IMG/VR virus record: IMGVR_UViG_3300005515_000620
Span: 1 to 42,021 of that record
From: a virus
Strand: one strand, 5' to 3'
DNA length: 42,021 bases
A program made the translations under genes and the position numbers. Shown in pieces: positions 7,692-17,295 of this stretch. Below the pieces are notes generated by a model. That model searched no databases, was not told where the DNA came from, and saw nothing but the letters and a program-made list of their open reading frames with translations. The first letter of the stretch is position 1; each line of letters begins with the position of its first letter.

Positions 7692-9527
7692 TCAGACAGT
7701 GAAATCGGTGATGCCGATACGGCAATTCGCCGTGGTGGTGGCCGCGGTCCAATAGACCGTTTGCGCCGTGCCCAAGATCAGCTCATCGAAGTGACCGGCG
7801 CCGATATAGTTATCCAGGACCGAACTGCCGGGATAAGGATGCTGCCGCCGGACGCCGAGCCCCGCGGCATCCGACGCCATCGCCACCGCGTTGTAGGTGG
7901 TGTTGGTATGCCCGGCGTTGCCCGAACAGGTCTTTGCAGTCGGCGGCACCGCGACCGAAATGCTGAGGCTCTGATAGGTGCCGGCCACCGTGGGCGCCAC
8001 GTTGTTGAGAACGTTGACCTCGGCCTGCTGGATTCGGCTGCCGCGCTGCCGTGCCACGCGCAGGTTGGAACTGCCATCGTTGTACCAGGCGCCGAGATAG
8101 GCCTTGAACGTATGGCCCGCGGGCATCGTGGGCGCGGTCGGACTGGCCGAGAACAGCAGACCGGGCACGGTTGACACGGTGACCGCGGCACCCGCCGTGG
8201 TCAAATCGATGGCAGCACCGCCCGGCGTCGCCGTGATCTTGTAGTCGTTGGCCGTCACATCGCGCAGATAGACGATGTCCCCGAGCGCCACGCCGGCCGG
8301 CGCCGTCGTGCCGCCGATCTTGATCGGCTGTCCGGCGCTGAGGCCGTGCGCGTTGTGAGTCAGCCGATCGGTGCCGGCATTGGCCGTGACCGCCGCGTTC
8401 ACCAGCGGATTCGTGAGATCCGAGGCAAAGACGTGATACCAAGTGCTGGACGCCTCGGCGCCCGTGTCGAGACCGCTGATTCCGGCCTGGCCAAGATCCA
8501 CGGCCGCCGCCAGCACCGCGAGCCGCGCCGCGCCCGCGGCGTCCTTCAGCACCAGCTCGGCGGCCGTATATCCGATCCGGCTGTTCGTCGCCCATGTACC
8601 GAGCAGATCCCGCGCCGCACCGGTGATGCTGGGCACGCCGGAATTGCCGCCGGCCACCGTGGCGCGATAGTTGCCGCCGGCATCGGCCAGGACTTCGCCA
8701 AACGCCCCTGCGCCGGCCGCCAATGAGGCGGCAAGATTGATTGTGGACGTGGCCGCGGTGAAGGTTACGGCACCGCCGCCAGCCGCGAGATAGGAGAAGC
8801 CGAACGCGGCTGCGAATTGGCCGGTAGCCTGCGGCAGGGCCACGGCACAGCCCGAGGCATGGGTGAACACCAGCATATGGCCGGCATCTTCCGCGACCAC
8901 GTTGTAGGTGTTCCCCGGCACTTCCTTGGGCGCTGCCTTGGGCAGGTTGAGCGCAATCCAGCAATCGGCCGCCACGCTCGCCACCAGATCGACCTCGGCG
9001 CCGAGCGCAATGTCTCCCGCCGCCGTGGCGCGCAAGGGCCATCCGGTCTTGATCGGCTTCGGGTCGATCCCATCCGGCGCGAAATCATCGGCACCCGCAC
9101 CGACGGCATGGAACCGCACCCGCACCCGCGTGCCGGCGGCATGCTTGCGGACCGGCACCGGGAAAACCGCCGTGAAGTGCGGCGCGGCGCCACCAGTTAC
9201 GGCGTAATTCGAGCGCCCACCCATGCCGCCGAATGCCTCGGCCGGCGCCACCAGATAGACGCGCTTTTCTCCGGGTCCGAAGTCGATCCGCGACCCGGTG
9301 TTGGATCGGATCAGGTCGCCACGGGTCAGCGTACCGCCGGCATCGATCAGCGTGGATTCGAAGATCTCGAAAGCCTCGCCAGCACCTTTCATCAACACCG
9401 GGAACGGAACATCGGTCGGGATGTCCGCCCCCACGAAAGACAGGAACCCGTCCAGCTGCCCACCCAAGACGATGTTGCCGGTGCCGTTGCTGGTGGTTCG
9501 CTGCGCCACCCGATCGCGAATGATCAT
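7692..9527 (-). CDS. Tail fibre / tail protein
   Basis: A 611-residue protein starting at ATG 9527, overlapping the tape-measure stop (ATGA). The first 30 residues (DRV...T-T-S-N-G-T-G then G-G-x-x-x-G-F-L-S-F) match the common N-terminal motif of tail proteins in many siphophages. The rest is beta-rich and alternates Gly/Ala/Ser/Thr stretches, as in fibres that trimerise. A central low-complexity Ala-rich region lies near residues 250-310. It lies right after the tape measure and is probably a distal tail or fibre protein contacting the host. No enzyme motif was seen. Confidence 0.75.
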   Translation of the reverse strand: MIIRDRVAQRTTSNGTGNIVLGGQLDGFLSFVGADIPTDVPFPVLMKGAGEAFEIFESTLIDAGGTLTRGDLIRSNTGSRIDFGPGEKRVYLVAPAEAFGGMGGRSNYAVTGGAAPHFTAVFPVPVRKHAAGTRVRVRFHAVGAGADDFAPDGIDPKPIKTGWPLRATAAGDIALGAEVDLVASVAADCWIALNLPKAAPKEVPGNTYNVVAEDAGHMLVFTHASGCAVALPQATGQFAAAFGFSYLAAGGGAVTFTAATSTINLAASLAAGAGAFGEVLADAGGNYRATVAGGNSGVPSITGAARDLLGTWATNSRIGYTAAELVLKDAAGAARLAVLAAAVDLGQAGISGLDTGAEASSTWYHVFASDLTNPLVNAAVTANAGTDRLTHNAHGLSAGQPIKIGGTTAPAGVALGDIVYLRDVTANDYKITATPGGAAIDLTTAGAAVTVSTVPGLLFSASPTAPTMPAGHTFKAYLGAWYNDGSSNLRVARQRGSRIQQAEVNVLNNVAPTVAGTYQSLSISVAVPPTAKTCSGNAGHTNTTYNAVAMASDAAGLGVRRQHPYPGSSVLDNYIGAGHFDELILGTAQTVYWTAATTTANCRIGITDFTV

Positions 9528-12500
9528 TTCCGCCTCACCTTGTCATAGACCAACAGTCCATTGGTCCGCTGTTGCTCGCTGCCCATCCGATCGATGGCGG
9601 CCCGCGTCTTCTCTTGCTCGAGCCGCAACAACCGCAACTCGCTCACCACGTTTTCATTGCCGCGCGCCGTACGCGTGCTGCCGAGCGCCGCCTGCGCCTG
9701 CGAGGCCACGCTGTTCTGCATGCCCTGAAGATTGGGCGAGACCATCGAGCGCCCCGCCACGGTGCCCAGCGGCGTATCGTTCTCCCCGCCGGGCAGGCTC
9801 AAGCCCGAGGCCAGAGACGGGCCGGCCAACGGCGCCGAAGAGATGGCATTGTCATTGGCCACGCTGCCCGGAGGCGCCGCATCCGGGCCGCCGAAGACGC
9901 TCGGCCCCATGTTGATGTCGATGGGCGCCGGTCCGCCGAGCCATTTGTAAGCGCCGTACAGATAGCTGAGGGCGTTGACGACCGGATTGGCGAATCCGCC
10001 GATCAACAGGCCTAGCTTGAGTGGATCGAAGCCCCAGTTCGCCCCGAGACCGACCGGATTTCCCGGAGCGTTATAATCCGGATCGATAACTGGATTCTTT
10101 TCATCGAATCCAAACACTGACGCGACGAAGTTTCCGATCTTGTCCAAGAAATCGTCGGCCGTCAGATCATCATAGGCGATGCCCTGAAAATCCGCCCAGT
10201 CATGAAAGAACTTGTCCGCATCGACCGGGCCGTTGGGCGTATTGACCTTGGATCCGTCAAAGAACCCGTCTTCGGAAATCGGTGACGTTGGTGCCGGGCC
10301 AAAACTCTTGTCCCAACCACCGCCGCCTTTGTTCGGGTTCTTTCCCGGCGCGTTGCTGGGATTATTCGCATCAACGCCAGTGCCCGACCCCTGCGGTCCG
10401 CTGTAATCGGGACCTGCAAGACCGAGATTTTTGTTTCCCGGGTTAATCGCAGGATTGCTCTTACTACCACCGCCGGTGCTGCCGGATCGACCGCCACCGC
10501 CGCCCGAGCCGCCCTTGTTGCCTGTACCGGGTCCGCGGTCTCTGCTATCGGCACGCTCATAGAACTCCAACAACCCGGTATGCGGGTTGATCGAGCCAGC
10601 GCCGCCGTTCGCGATCAGCAACGCGATCTCGTCGTCGTTGAGCATCGCAAGCCGGTTGTCGCGCTTACCATCGGCGCCATAGCGGCCGAAGCCGGCGAGG
10701 ATCTGCGTCATCATCCGCGGCGAGAGATCGGCGTTCGCCAACTGCATGATGCGCGCCGTGGTCTGCGCATCGAAATACCGGGCCGGACCGCTCGCCTCGA
10801 TCTCCGGGCCGCGCTCGCCCACCATCCGGACGCCGCCGCTGAAATCGCCACCCGCGGCGAAGCCGGGAACCTGCACGTCCAGCCCGCCGAGATCCTTGGT
10901 CTTGCTCAGCACCTCGCGGAACACATCGGCGTATTTCTCGGTCGAGGCGTAGAAATCCCGGCTGATCGCCAACAGCTGTTGTGCCGCCGCGGTGAAGTCC
11001 GCCGCATTGCCGCTCTGATACGCCGTATCGAACCGCTGCCGCGCCTGCGCCATCTGCTCGGTCGGCGAAAGCGCTGAGGCCGGCCCGATCAGCAGTGAGT
11101 CAAAGAAATCCTTGAACGATGAATTGACCCCGGACAGACCCTGCTCAACGATCTGTTGCCGCTTCAGCGCATACAGCTCCTCGATCTGGCTGAGATCGGC
11201 GCCGAGTTTTTCCGCCTGCGCGACCGCACCGGCCTTTTCGATATCCAGCTGTTTCAGCGCATAGGCCTGCGGGTCCTTCAGCGCCAAAAGCTGATCGGCA
11301 ATGCCGTCGATGAAATTGGCCTTGAAGATCTCGGGCAGCTTCTCCGCCGCTAAGCCGTATTGCTCCGCCTGCGATTCCGCCTTGGCCATCGCCGCGGCGA
11401 GCTCGGTGACGGCCGCGGCCGCCGCTTGTGCCGGCGTCCGGATCTGGTCGACCCGCTCATAGAACTTGCCGAACGCAATCGCGGCATCCAATTGATCCGC
11501 CTTGGTCGCGCCACTGTTGGCAATCGCGACCCGGATCGCCTCGGGCACACCCTCCAGCCGATCGGACTGCGCCGCCTCGACCATGGTCCGCGCAATGAAG
11601 TCTGCAATGGCGTCCTTTGCGCCCTGTTCATCATTGCCGAATTGGTTCGTGATGCCGGCAACCGTGGACATGAATCGCGGGGTCCGGCCGTAATACTGCA
11701 ACTGACCGGACAGCGGACCGTTGACCGTGGCACCAAGCGAGGCCAGCAGCGCATTCAGCGTGTTGGCCGCATCGCTGCCGAGGCCCGACGTCACATCGCC
11801 GATATGTTTGGTCGCCGTGGCGCCGACGCCGAACAGACCGCTGGCCAGCGCTTCGATGCTGGTGACACTGGACAGCTTCGGTGGCTTCTTTTTCTTGTCG
11901 CCGAACAACCCGCCGAGGATGTTGCCGAGCAGGCCGCCCGCCGCCGCACCGGCCGTCGAGCCCACCGCCGGGAAGATGCTGCCCACGATCCCGCCGAGCA
12001 GCGCGCCGCCGCCGGCAAAGGCGGATTGCTGCCAGCTGCCACCGGCGAGCGCGGAGGTTCCCGAAGCGGCCGCCGCGCCCACCAGACCGGTGCCGACGCC
12101 GCTGTTCAGGAAGCTCGCCCAAGCCGGCATGGACGCGCCGATCTGAATCCCGTTGGAATAGACCGGCGATCCCGTACCCAACAATCCATTGAGCCAAGTC
12201 CCAAGCCCGGTCTTTGCCCCGCCCGCGCCGCCGAAGATGGCCGCCAATGTGGACGCAGACGACGCCACGCCGCTGCCGCTCGCCACCGCGTTTTGCGCCG
12301 AGCCGCCGGTCAGCGAGCCGAGACCGTAGGAAGCGGCCAGACTGTCGAGACCAAGCGCGCCGGCACCCGCGGCGATGGCCGGGCGGAGCACCATGACCGC
12401 GGCCACCTGCGCCGCCGCCTCGGTCGCAAGATCGACCCACTTATCCCAGAAGGTCGCGGCATCGGTGATGTTGCCGCGCAGCGCATCCTTGAACGTGTCG

Positions 12501-14218
12501 GTCAGCGTGTCCTGCACACCGGCAATCGCATTCTTGAACGGCTCGAGCATCAGCTCGGCCTCGCGCTCGGCGATCTTCTGCCGCTCGGCCGCGGCATCCT
12601 CGGCCACTTTCGTGGCGTCCTTCTCCGCTTTCTCGCGGTCTTTGATGGCTTTATTGGCGTCATAGAGCGCATAAGCCTCGCGCTCGATCTGCGCGACGTA
12701 CTCTTCGCCGGCCTCGACCGTGCCCTTGATCACCTCTTGCTCGGCCTTCAGCACCTGCTGCCGAACAAAGCGCTCCCGGTCAGAGAGACCGAGTTGATAG
12801 GTTTCCTCTTTCAGCGACGCAATCTGGCCACCGAGGGCTATGGTCGCATCTTCGGTTGCCTTCTTACGCGCCTCGGCAAGCCGCTTATCCTCCGCGGCGG
12901 CATCCTTCGCAGCCCGCGCGGCCTCTTTCGCGCGCGCCTTCGCCGCCTCATCTGCGGCGGCCCTTTCCGCCTCCGCCTTCAGTTCTTGTGCATGCCGCTC
13001 CGCCGCTTCCTTCGCTGCCTTCTGATCGGCGGCTTCCTTGTCCGCCGCGGCCTGGATCAACTGGCGCGTAACGGCGAGCTCGGCATTCTTCGCCTGGATC
13101 TGCTTATCGAGGTCAGGCAGTTCCGTGCCGAAGGGGTCGAGCAGCGGGTTTTGGTCGACCTCACGCCGCCGGTCGAGCAGCTTGTTAAGCTCGGCCCACT
13201 GGTTCGCTGCGGTCTCTTCCAGGGTTGGACCGCTCAGATCTTTGGTAACGCGCTCGATTCCGCGGGCAAGGATTTCCAGCACGTCCTTGACCGGCCCGAG
13301 TTTTTCCGGCGCGGATTCCCAGAAGTTGCCCCAGGCCACCGAGAGGCGATCGACCGCACCGGTCAGGCCGCCGGCCGCTGCAGCGCCGGTGCCGCCGATC
13401 TGCTTTTCAAGCTCGCCAAGAATGACGCGCTGCGCACCGGCCCGATCGCCCGCCTTGTCCAGCGCCGCGATCATGTCCTTTTGCGCTTCGGTGAACGACA
13501 GGCCGGAACGGCGAAGCGCGGTCAGACCGCGCACCGGATCTTCCAGCGCCTTGCCCAACTGGACGATGTTCGATTGCAGATCGCCGCCGAACACGGCGCG
13601 CATATTGATGGCTTGCTTGATCGTCTCGCCGAAGGCATCGCCCGCCACCGACTTGAACGTCGCCAGCGTCGCCATCACGCCGCGGATATCATCATCATCG
13701 ATATGGAACGATGCCTGCATGGCGTCGGCCATATCGTCCAGCTGCTTGCGGGTTAGACCGACCACACCCCCGGTGGCCTTCAAAACCGCATTCAGCCGCA
13801 GCGAGGCTTGCTCCGCCTCGGCCGTCGCCTCGAAGACCTTGTGCAACGCGCCGCCGAAAGCCACCGCGCCAGCACTGGCTGCGATGCCGATCGGGCCGAG
13901 CGCGCGCAGCCCCGCCCCGAGCGGCCCGAGCCGATACGTGGTTGCCTCAAGGGACTGCCTGAGATCGCCGCCGATCGCGGCCGCAGCCTGCACGAAGGAC
14001 GGGCGCGCATCGCGGGCGGCACGGTTGAGGCGCTCAAACTCGGCGCGCGCCGTGTCCGCCCGTTCCTCGGCCGTCTTCAGCGCATTGGCCAGCTGCGGCG
14101 ACGCGCTCGCGATGGTCTGGAAAGCCTTCGCTCCCGAAGGACCGAGGCTTTCCAGATCCTTGCGCAGCTGGTCAACGCCATCGGACGTGACCCGAAAGAG
14201 GAACGATTTGTTTGCCAT
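9524..14218 (-). CDS. Tail tape measure protein
   Basis: The longest gene: 1,564 residues. The N-terminal 130 residues are helical; a hydrophobic Gly/Ala-rich stretch with membrane potential follows (about 95-130), as does the classic tape-measure segment with EAEQASLRL (TMP_2-like). The middle is long Ala/Glu/Lys coiled coil (about 400-520), then Gly/Ala-rich hydrophobic segments (about 610-760). Residues 1,226-1,309 are an odd Gly/Asn/Pro/Ser-rich disordered linker, followed by an extra C-terminal module. It sets tail length and probably takes part in DNA ejection. The gene lies between DUF6441 and a tail fibre gene, as expected for a siphovirus. Confidence 0.9.
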   Translation of the reverse strand: MANKSFLFRVTSDGVDQLRKDLESLGPSGAKAFQTIASASPQLANALKTAEERADTARAEFERLNRAARDARPSFVQAAAAIGGDLRQSLEATTYRLGPLGAGLRALGPIGIAASAGAVAFGGALHKVFEATAEAEQASLRLNAVLKATGGVVGLTRKQLDDMADAMQASFHIDDDDIRGVMATLATFKSVAGDAFGETIKQAINMRAVFGGDLQSNIVQLGKALEDPVRGLTALRRSGLSFTEAQKDMIAALDKAGDRAGAQRVILGELEKQIGGTGAAAAGGLTGAVDRLSVAWGNFWESAPEKLGPVKDVLEILARGIERVTKDLSGPTLEETAANQWAELNKLLDRRREVDQNPLLDPFGTELPDLDKQIQAKNAELAVTRQLIQAAADKEAADQKAAKEAAERHAQELKAEAERAAADEAAKARAKEAARAAKDAAAEDKRLAEARKKATEDATIALGGQIASLKEETYQLGLSDRERFVRQQVLKAEQEVIKGTVEAGEEYVAQIEREAYALYDANKAIKDREKAEKDATKVAEDAAAERQKIAEREAELMLEPFKNAIAGVQDTLTDTFKDALRGNITDAATFWDKWVDLATEAAAQVAAVMVLRPAIAAGAGALGLDSLAASYGLGSLTGGSAQNAVASGSGVASSASTLAAIFGGAGGAKTGLGTWLNGLLGTGSPVYSNGIQIGASMPAWASFLNSGVGTGLVGAAAASGTSALAGGSWQQSAFAGGGALLGGIVGSIFPAVGSTAGAAAGGLLGNILGGLFGDKKKKPPKLSSVTSIEALASGLFGVGATATKHIGDVTSGLGSDAANTLNALLASLGATVNGPLSGQLQYYGRTPRFMSTVAGITNQFGNDEQGAKDAIADFIARTMVEAAQSDRLEGVPEAIRVAIANSGATKADQLDAAIAFGKFYERVDQIRTPAQAAAAAVTELAAAMAKAESQAEQYGLAAEKLPEIFKANFIDGIADQLLALKDPQAYALKQLDIEKAGAVAQAEKLGADLSQIEELYALKRQQIVEQGLSGVNSSFKDFFDSLLIGPASALSPTEQMAQARQRFDTAYQSGNAADFTAAAQQLLAISRDFYASTEKYADVFREVLSKTKDLGGLDVQVPGFAAGGDFSGGVRMVGERGPEIEASGPARYFDAQTTARIMQLANADLSPRMMTQILAGFGRYGADGKRDNRLAMLNDDEIALLIANGGAGSINPHTGLLEFYERADSRDRGPGTGNKGGSGGGGGRSGSTGGGSKSNPAINPGNKNLGLAGPDYSGPQGSGTGVDANNPSNAPGKNPNKGGGGWDKSFGPAPTSPISEDGFFDGSKVNTPNGPVDADKFFHDWADFQGIAYDDLTADDFLDKIGNFVASVFGFDEKNPVIDPDYNAPGNPVGLGANWGFDPLKLGLLIGGFANPVVNALSYLYGAYKWLGGPAPIDINMGPSVFGGPDAAPPGSVANDNAISSAPLAGPSLASGLSLPGGENDTPLGTVAGRSMVSPNLQGMQNSVASQAQAALGSTRTARGNENVVSELRLLRLEQEKTRAAIDRMGSEQQRTNGLLVYDKVRRK

Positions 14219-14226
14219 GCCCGCCT

Positions 14227-14889
14227 TCAGGCTTTCGGTAGAGCACGCTCGATCAGCGCCGGCACCTGATCGGCCCAGCGCTGCGCGATGCGGTCGGGAT
14301 CGAGACGCCGCGCGAGAGTGACTTGCGGCAAGAGAACGAAAATCGGCACCGTGGCGAGATTGCGCCCCGATGCGGCAGCCTTATCCGAGGCCTTGCGGAA
14401 ACCACCGCGCCGCCCCTGGCCAGCTCGCAGATTGGCCACCAGCAAGGCCGGCGCACCGCGGCGGTAGACATAGCGCAGGGCTACGCCGTGCTGGCGTTCC
14501 CACATGCCGGGTGTCAGTCGCGCACCGGCGGGCGCCTTGCCGGCAGCCGGCAGCGGGATCGCGAGGAATGCCCCGCGTGCACTGCGGATCGTGACGCCCT
14601 GCGAGAATGCCGCCAGGATGGTCTGCGCCCCGGCGCCGCGCGCCCAAACCACGCCGGCCGCCTTAGCGCTGTCTCGTCCCCGCGGATAGACCTGGCTGCG
14701 CACGGCATTGGGCAACCGAGCGCCAAGGCTCGCTGCCTCGATCGCCCCGCGCAACTCGGTCTTGAGCCCTTCGGTTGCCGCAGCAATGGCTGCGGTATGG
14801 GCCGCAGCAAAGAACCGTAACTGATCCTCGCTCCAACCGGCGATGCCGCGCCCATCTGGCGAGGTGAAGCGCGCCGAAAACCTGGTCAT
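14227..14889 (-). CDS. DUF6441 family protein
   Basis: A 220-residue protein. Its ATG at 14889 overlaps the stop of the frameshifted G-T chaperone (ATGA), which independently supports that fusion. The N-terminus is Ala-rich and helical. The C-terminal half carries the motif V-A-L-R-Y-V-Y-R-R-G-A-P and the R-x-L-D-P-D-R end typical of DUF6441, a family found between tail chaperones and tape measure in alphaproteobacterial siphophages. A role in tail assembly is likely from position; the family has no known activity. No membrane segment. Confidence 0.75.
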   Translation of the reverse strand: MTRFSARFTSPDGRGIAGWSEDQLRFFAAAHTAAIAAATEGLKTELRGAIEAASLGARLPNAVRSQVYPRGRDSAKAAGVVWARGAGAQTILAAFSQGVTIRSARGAFLAIPLPAAGKAPAGARLTPGMWERQHGVALRYVYRRGAPALLVANLRAGQGRRGGFRKASDKAAASGRNLATVPIFVLLPQVTLARRLDPDRIAQRWADQVPALIERALPKA

Positions 14890-15769
14890 CGCCTTTGCTG
14901 CGGCCTCTTAGGTTCACAGGCATGAAAGGCTGCGCCGATGATCTCAAACGCATCCATCAGCCAAGCCGATTGGTCGTTGATGCCGCCGGACTCGGGCAGA
15001 TGCCGGAACCCGCCCCAAGGGTCCCGGCACGCCCGCCAGAGCCGCACGATCTCTTCCGCCTCCGGATCGAGGCTCAGCCGTGGGTTTCGGGGGAAGATTT
15101 CTCCAAGGATTTCCCAGCCGGGGCCGTCGTCTTCCGGGAACTCGCCGCCCGCATAGCTCTCCGGATCCGCCGCGACGGCTGCGGCGAGACGGAGTTTTTT
15201 CTTTCGGTCTCCTGCGGCTGCATCAGCGCCATGGCGCGCCAGCCGATCGCATCAAAATCCGCGTCCGGAATTTGCTCGGCCACCTCCTCCAGCAGCAGCC
15301 CGTCGAGGCCGCGCCGAAATGCCGGCAGATCGCCGCCTTCCCAGCCGGTCAGAAACATGCGCGCGGCGAGCATGGGCGCGATGGTCAGATAGTGCTGGTT
15401 GTCGGCATGGCGGCCGGCGAAGACAGGGAAATGGCGGATCAATTTTTCCGCCAAGTCATTCCAGTCCGCTGCGGCGGCCTGGATCTCGGCGACCCCGGTT
15501 TCTTCGCTCACCGCGGCAATCGCATCGATCCGCGCCAGCAGCTCCTCGGAATTGGCGGGCGCGACCTGCTCCACATACTCGCGCGCCAGCCGATGGAACT
15601 CGGAGGGCGCCCAAAAGCGCGCACCGGCCGCCGCAACTTCGCGGCGGAAGACGGCGCGCGCGGACCTTGTCGCGATGCCGATCAAATAAACAGGAGCATT
15701 GGCTTTGCCGACCAGCGCTGCCGGCGTGAACCGGTCGACGCCGGAAACGCTCTGTGGATAGACAGTCAT
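14886..15769 (-). CDS. Tail assembly chaperone G-T (frameshift product)
   Basis: The joined product of the G frame (15769 to 15194) and the minus-one frame (15193 to 14886). The G frame supplies 192 residues; a -1 slip at the A-AAA-AAC heptamer then adds 102 residues without a stop. The added part is protein-like, with E-E-I-V-R-L-W-R and a hydrophobic end around I-N-D-Q-S-A-W-L-M-D-A-F. It ends in a TGA that overlaps the DUF6441 start (ATGA). Fused G-T chaperones bind the tape measure in lambda-like phages. I infer the fusion from the slippery site, the downstream hairpin and the fitting stop. Confidence 0.82.
15074..15769 (-). CDS. Tail assembly chaperone G (unshifted)
   Basis: A 231-residue product from ATG 15769, with GGAG upstream. 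Residues 1-192 are shared with the G-T fusion: a helical protein with the motif W-N-D-L-A-E and a C-terminal D-A-I-G-W-R-A-M-A-L-M. The last 39 residues after the slippery site (Ser, Arg and Lys rich) are the unshifted tail and look non-domain-like, as in lambda gpG. In lambda-type systems G is made in excess over G-T, and both act as tape-measure chaperones that are absent from the finished tail. Confidence 0.7.
   Translation of the reverse strand: MTVYPQSVSGVDRFTPAALVGKANAPVYLIGIATRSARAVFRREVAAAGARFWAPSEFHRLAREYVEQVAPANSEELLARIDAIAAVSEETGVAEIQAAAADWNDLAEKLIRHFPVFAGRHADNQHYLTIAPMLAARMFLTGWEGGDLPAFRRGLDGLLLEEVAEQIPDADFDAIGWRAMALMQPQETERKNSVSPQPSRRIRRAMRAASSRKTTAPAGKSLEKSSPETHG
15194..15200 (-). 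promoter_or_regulatory. Programmed -1 ribosomal frameshift site
   Basis: Read on the minus strand the heptamer is A-AAA-AAC, in frame as AGA AAA AAC, a classic -1 slippery sequence. Six bases downstream (15193-15188) a hairpin can form: CGCCGC (15186-15181) pairs with GCGGCG (15173-15168) around a 7-base loop. Outer CTCCG/CGGAG pairing (15194-15190 with 15061+ side at 15163-15159) could extend it. The spacing and stem are what stimulatory structures need. The shifted frame stays open for 102 codons and stops exactly at the next gene's start. The efficiency cannot be read from sequence. Confidence 0.85.
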
Positions 15770-15793
15770 GTTTTTCTCCAGTCAGGTGGAAGC

Positions 15794-15829
15794 TGCGGGG
15801 CCGACCCGCCTGACCAGGCCGGCCCCGCA
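15794..15829. repeat. Inverted repeat between tail tube and chaperone genes
   Basis: TGCGGGGCC at 15794-15802 is a perfect 9-base inverted repeat with GGCCCCGCA at 15821-15829, loop 18 bases, in the 98-base gap between the tail tube gene and chaperone G. No T run follows on the minus strand, so a strong intrinsic terminator is unlikely. A structure that lowers read-through or stabilises the mRNA end is possible. Confidence 0.5.
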
Positions 15830-15867
15830 TCGCGCGCGATCGAATGTCAGGCAATCGTGAGAGACGG

Positions 15868-17259
15868 TCAGAACACCGTGAGGAAGGCGCCCGCGTCCGC
15901 GCCGTCCAGTTTGGCCTGGATCTGCTCGGTCATGATGCCGTCGCGGTCGCCGGGATCGTTCTGGATGAACAGAGCAATCGGCGCGTTGAACATGATGCGC
16001 CCGCCCGGCTTCGCCGCATTGCCGCCGAGGATTGCGGCATGGATCGGCTGCGGGTTGCCCTGCCGGAAATCGTCCAACAGGTTCGCGGTCGCCACCAGGC
16101 GCTGTTGCGGATCGAGCGTGGCGCGCATGTCGCGGCGCGTGATCATCGGCGCGCTGAAACCTTCGTCTTCGTTCGGGTCCTCCGGGAAGACCATGGAATT
16201 GCCATTGTCGAAGGACATGGAGCGGATCGCCGCTTTCAGCCGGTTGATCAGGAAACGGCTCTTGCGATACACGCCGGGGATCGTGCCGTCGTAAGTCACT
16301 GCCGGCACCGCGGCATCGGTCTTGCTCACGAACAGCGCCGAGATCCGCACAGTCGCTTTCCAGACCCGCGCAGCCGTCATTTCCAGAGAGACGCTGCCGC
16401 GCGCATCCTTGAACTTGAAAACGATGCCGTCCGAATAGACGGCGAGCGAGGCACAGGGGATCGCGGCGCTGATCGGCCGATAGACGACGTTGGCCGGGAT
16501 CGCCAATACGCTGGTCGCACCGAGCGGAGCCGCGAACCGATCGGCGAAGGTCGCGACCCGCGTGGCGAGATAGTCAATGATGGACGTGAAGAACGCCGCG
16601 GCGGGATTGACCGAAACCAAGGTCGGCATGCCGCGATACTGCTGCGCCACGTTCGCCCACGGCGCGATAGCGGTGGCCGAGACGTTGTCCCCCGCACTCG
16701 CTACCACCGCCGGTACGCCATAGGAGATAGTGAACGCGCCGCCGGCCGCTTCATTCACCAGAACCGGCGCGCTGCCGTCGAGCTTGGTGACCGTCAGTGA
16801 CCCCGCTGCGGCAACGCTCACCAGCAATTCCACGCCCGGATTCTTCGGGCTGGAAAGATAGATTGGCGTGCCGCTTTTGATGGCGCCCATGCCGTTCGCG
16901 GTATCCCCGATCGTGTTGGTGCCGGTGACCGAAAACGTGATGCCGGCCAGCTGCGTTCGGGTCTGCGTTTCCGACCATCCGGAGATGCGGAACAGATCGC
17001 CCCACTGCGGCAGATCTCCCGGCACCGCCACGCCCTTGAGATAGAACGGAATTGAGATTTCGACCTGCATGCCACCCACCAGCGGCGCGGCATTGTCGAG
17101 CGAGCCGGTCACCTCATCCGTGTCGGTGTTCTGCGGCCGGAACGAAATCTGCGGCACCTCGACCTTGATGCCGTCCGTCCCGGCGACCGGGTCTTCATAG
17201 GTGCCCTCGGCGGCCTGAATTTTCACAAGCACAGCCGCATTGCGCGAGCGCAAAGCCAT
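15868..17259 (-). CDS. Major tail tube protein
   Basis: A 463-residue protein from ATG 17259, with a strong ribosome site (AAAGGAG). It is beta-rich and starts M-A-L-R-S-R-N-A-A. Two beta domains with an embedded Ig-like region (about residues 110-175) can be seen from Gly/Ser/Thr-rich strands. A segment with R-R-D-M and a C-terminal beta part end the protein. Position between the tail terminator and the chaperones, and overall layout, fit a siphophage tail tube protein, though it is longer than the usual 200-300 residues, probably because of the inserted domain. Confidence 0.75.
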   Translation of the reverse strand: MALRSRNAAVLVKIQAAEGTYEDPVAGTDGIKVEVPQISFRPQNTDTDEVTGSLDNAAPLVGGMQVEISIPFYLKGVAVPGDLPQWGDLFRISGWSETQTRTQLAGITFSVTGTNTIGDTANGMGAIKSGTPIYLSSPKNPGVELLVSVAAAGSLTVTKLDGSAPVLVNEAAGGAFTISYGVPAVVASAGDNVSATAIAPWANVAQQYRGMPTLVSVNPAAAFFTSIIDYLATRVATFADRFAAPLGATSVLAIPANVVYRPISAAIPCASLAVYSDGIVFKFKDARGSVSLEMTAARVWKATVRISALFVSKTDAAVPAVTYDGTIPGVYRKSRFLINRLKAAIRSMSFDNGNSMVFPEDPNEDEGFSAPMITRRDMRATLDPQQRLVATANLLDDFRQGNPQPIHAAILGGNAAKPGGRIMFNAPIALFIQNDPGDRDGIMTEQIQAKLDGADAGAFLTVF

Positions 17260-17295
17260 GGCGGAGTCTCCTTTGGGTTGTCAGTGTGGTTCGGG

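Noticed and set aside
11360-13756. A 798-residue plus-strand open frame opposite the tape measure
   Set aside because: It lies wholly inside the tape measure gene on the other strand. It has high Arg and Leu and no motifs, as expected for a GC-rich shadow frame.
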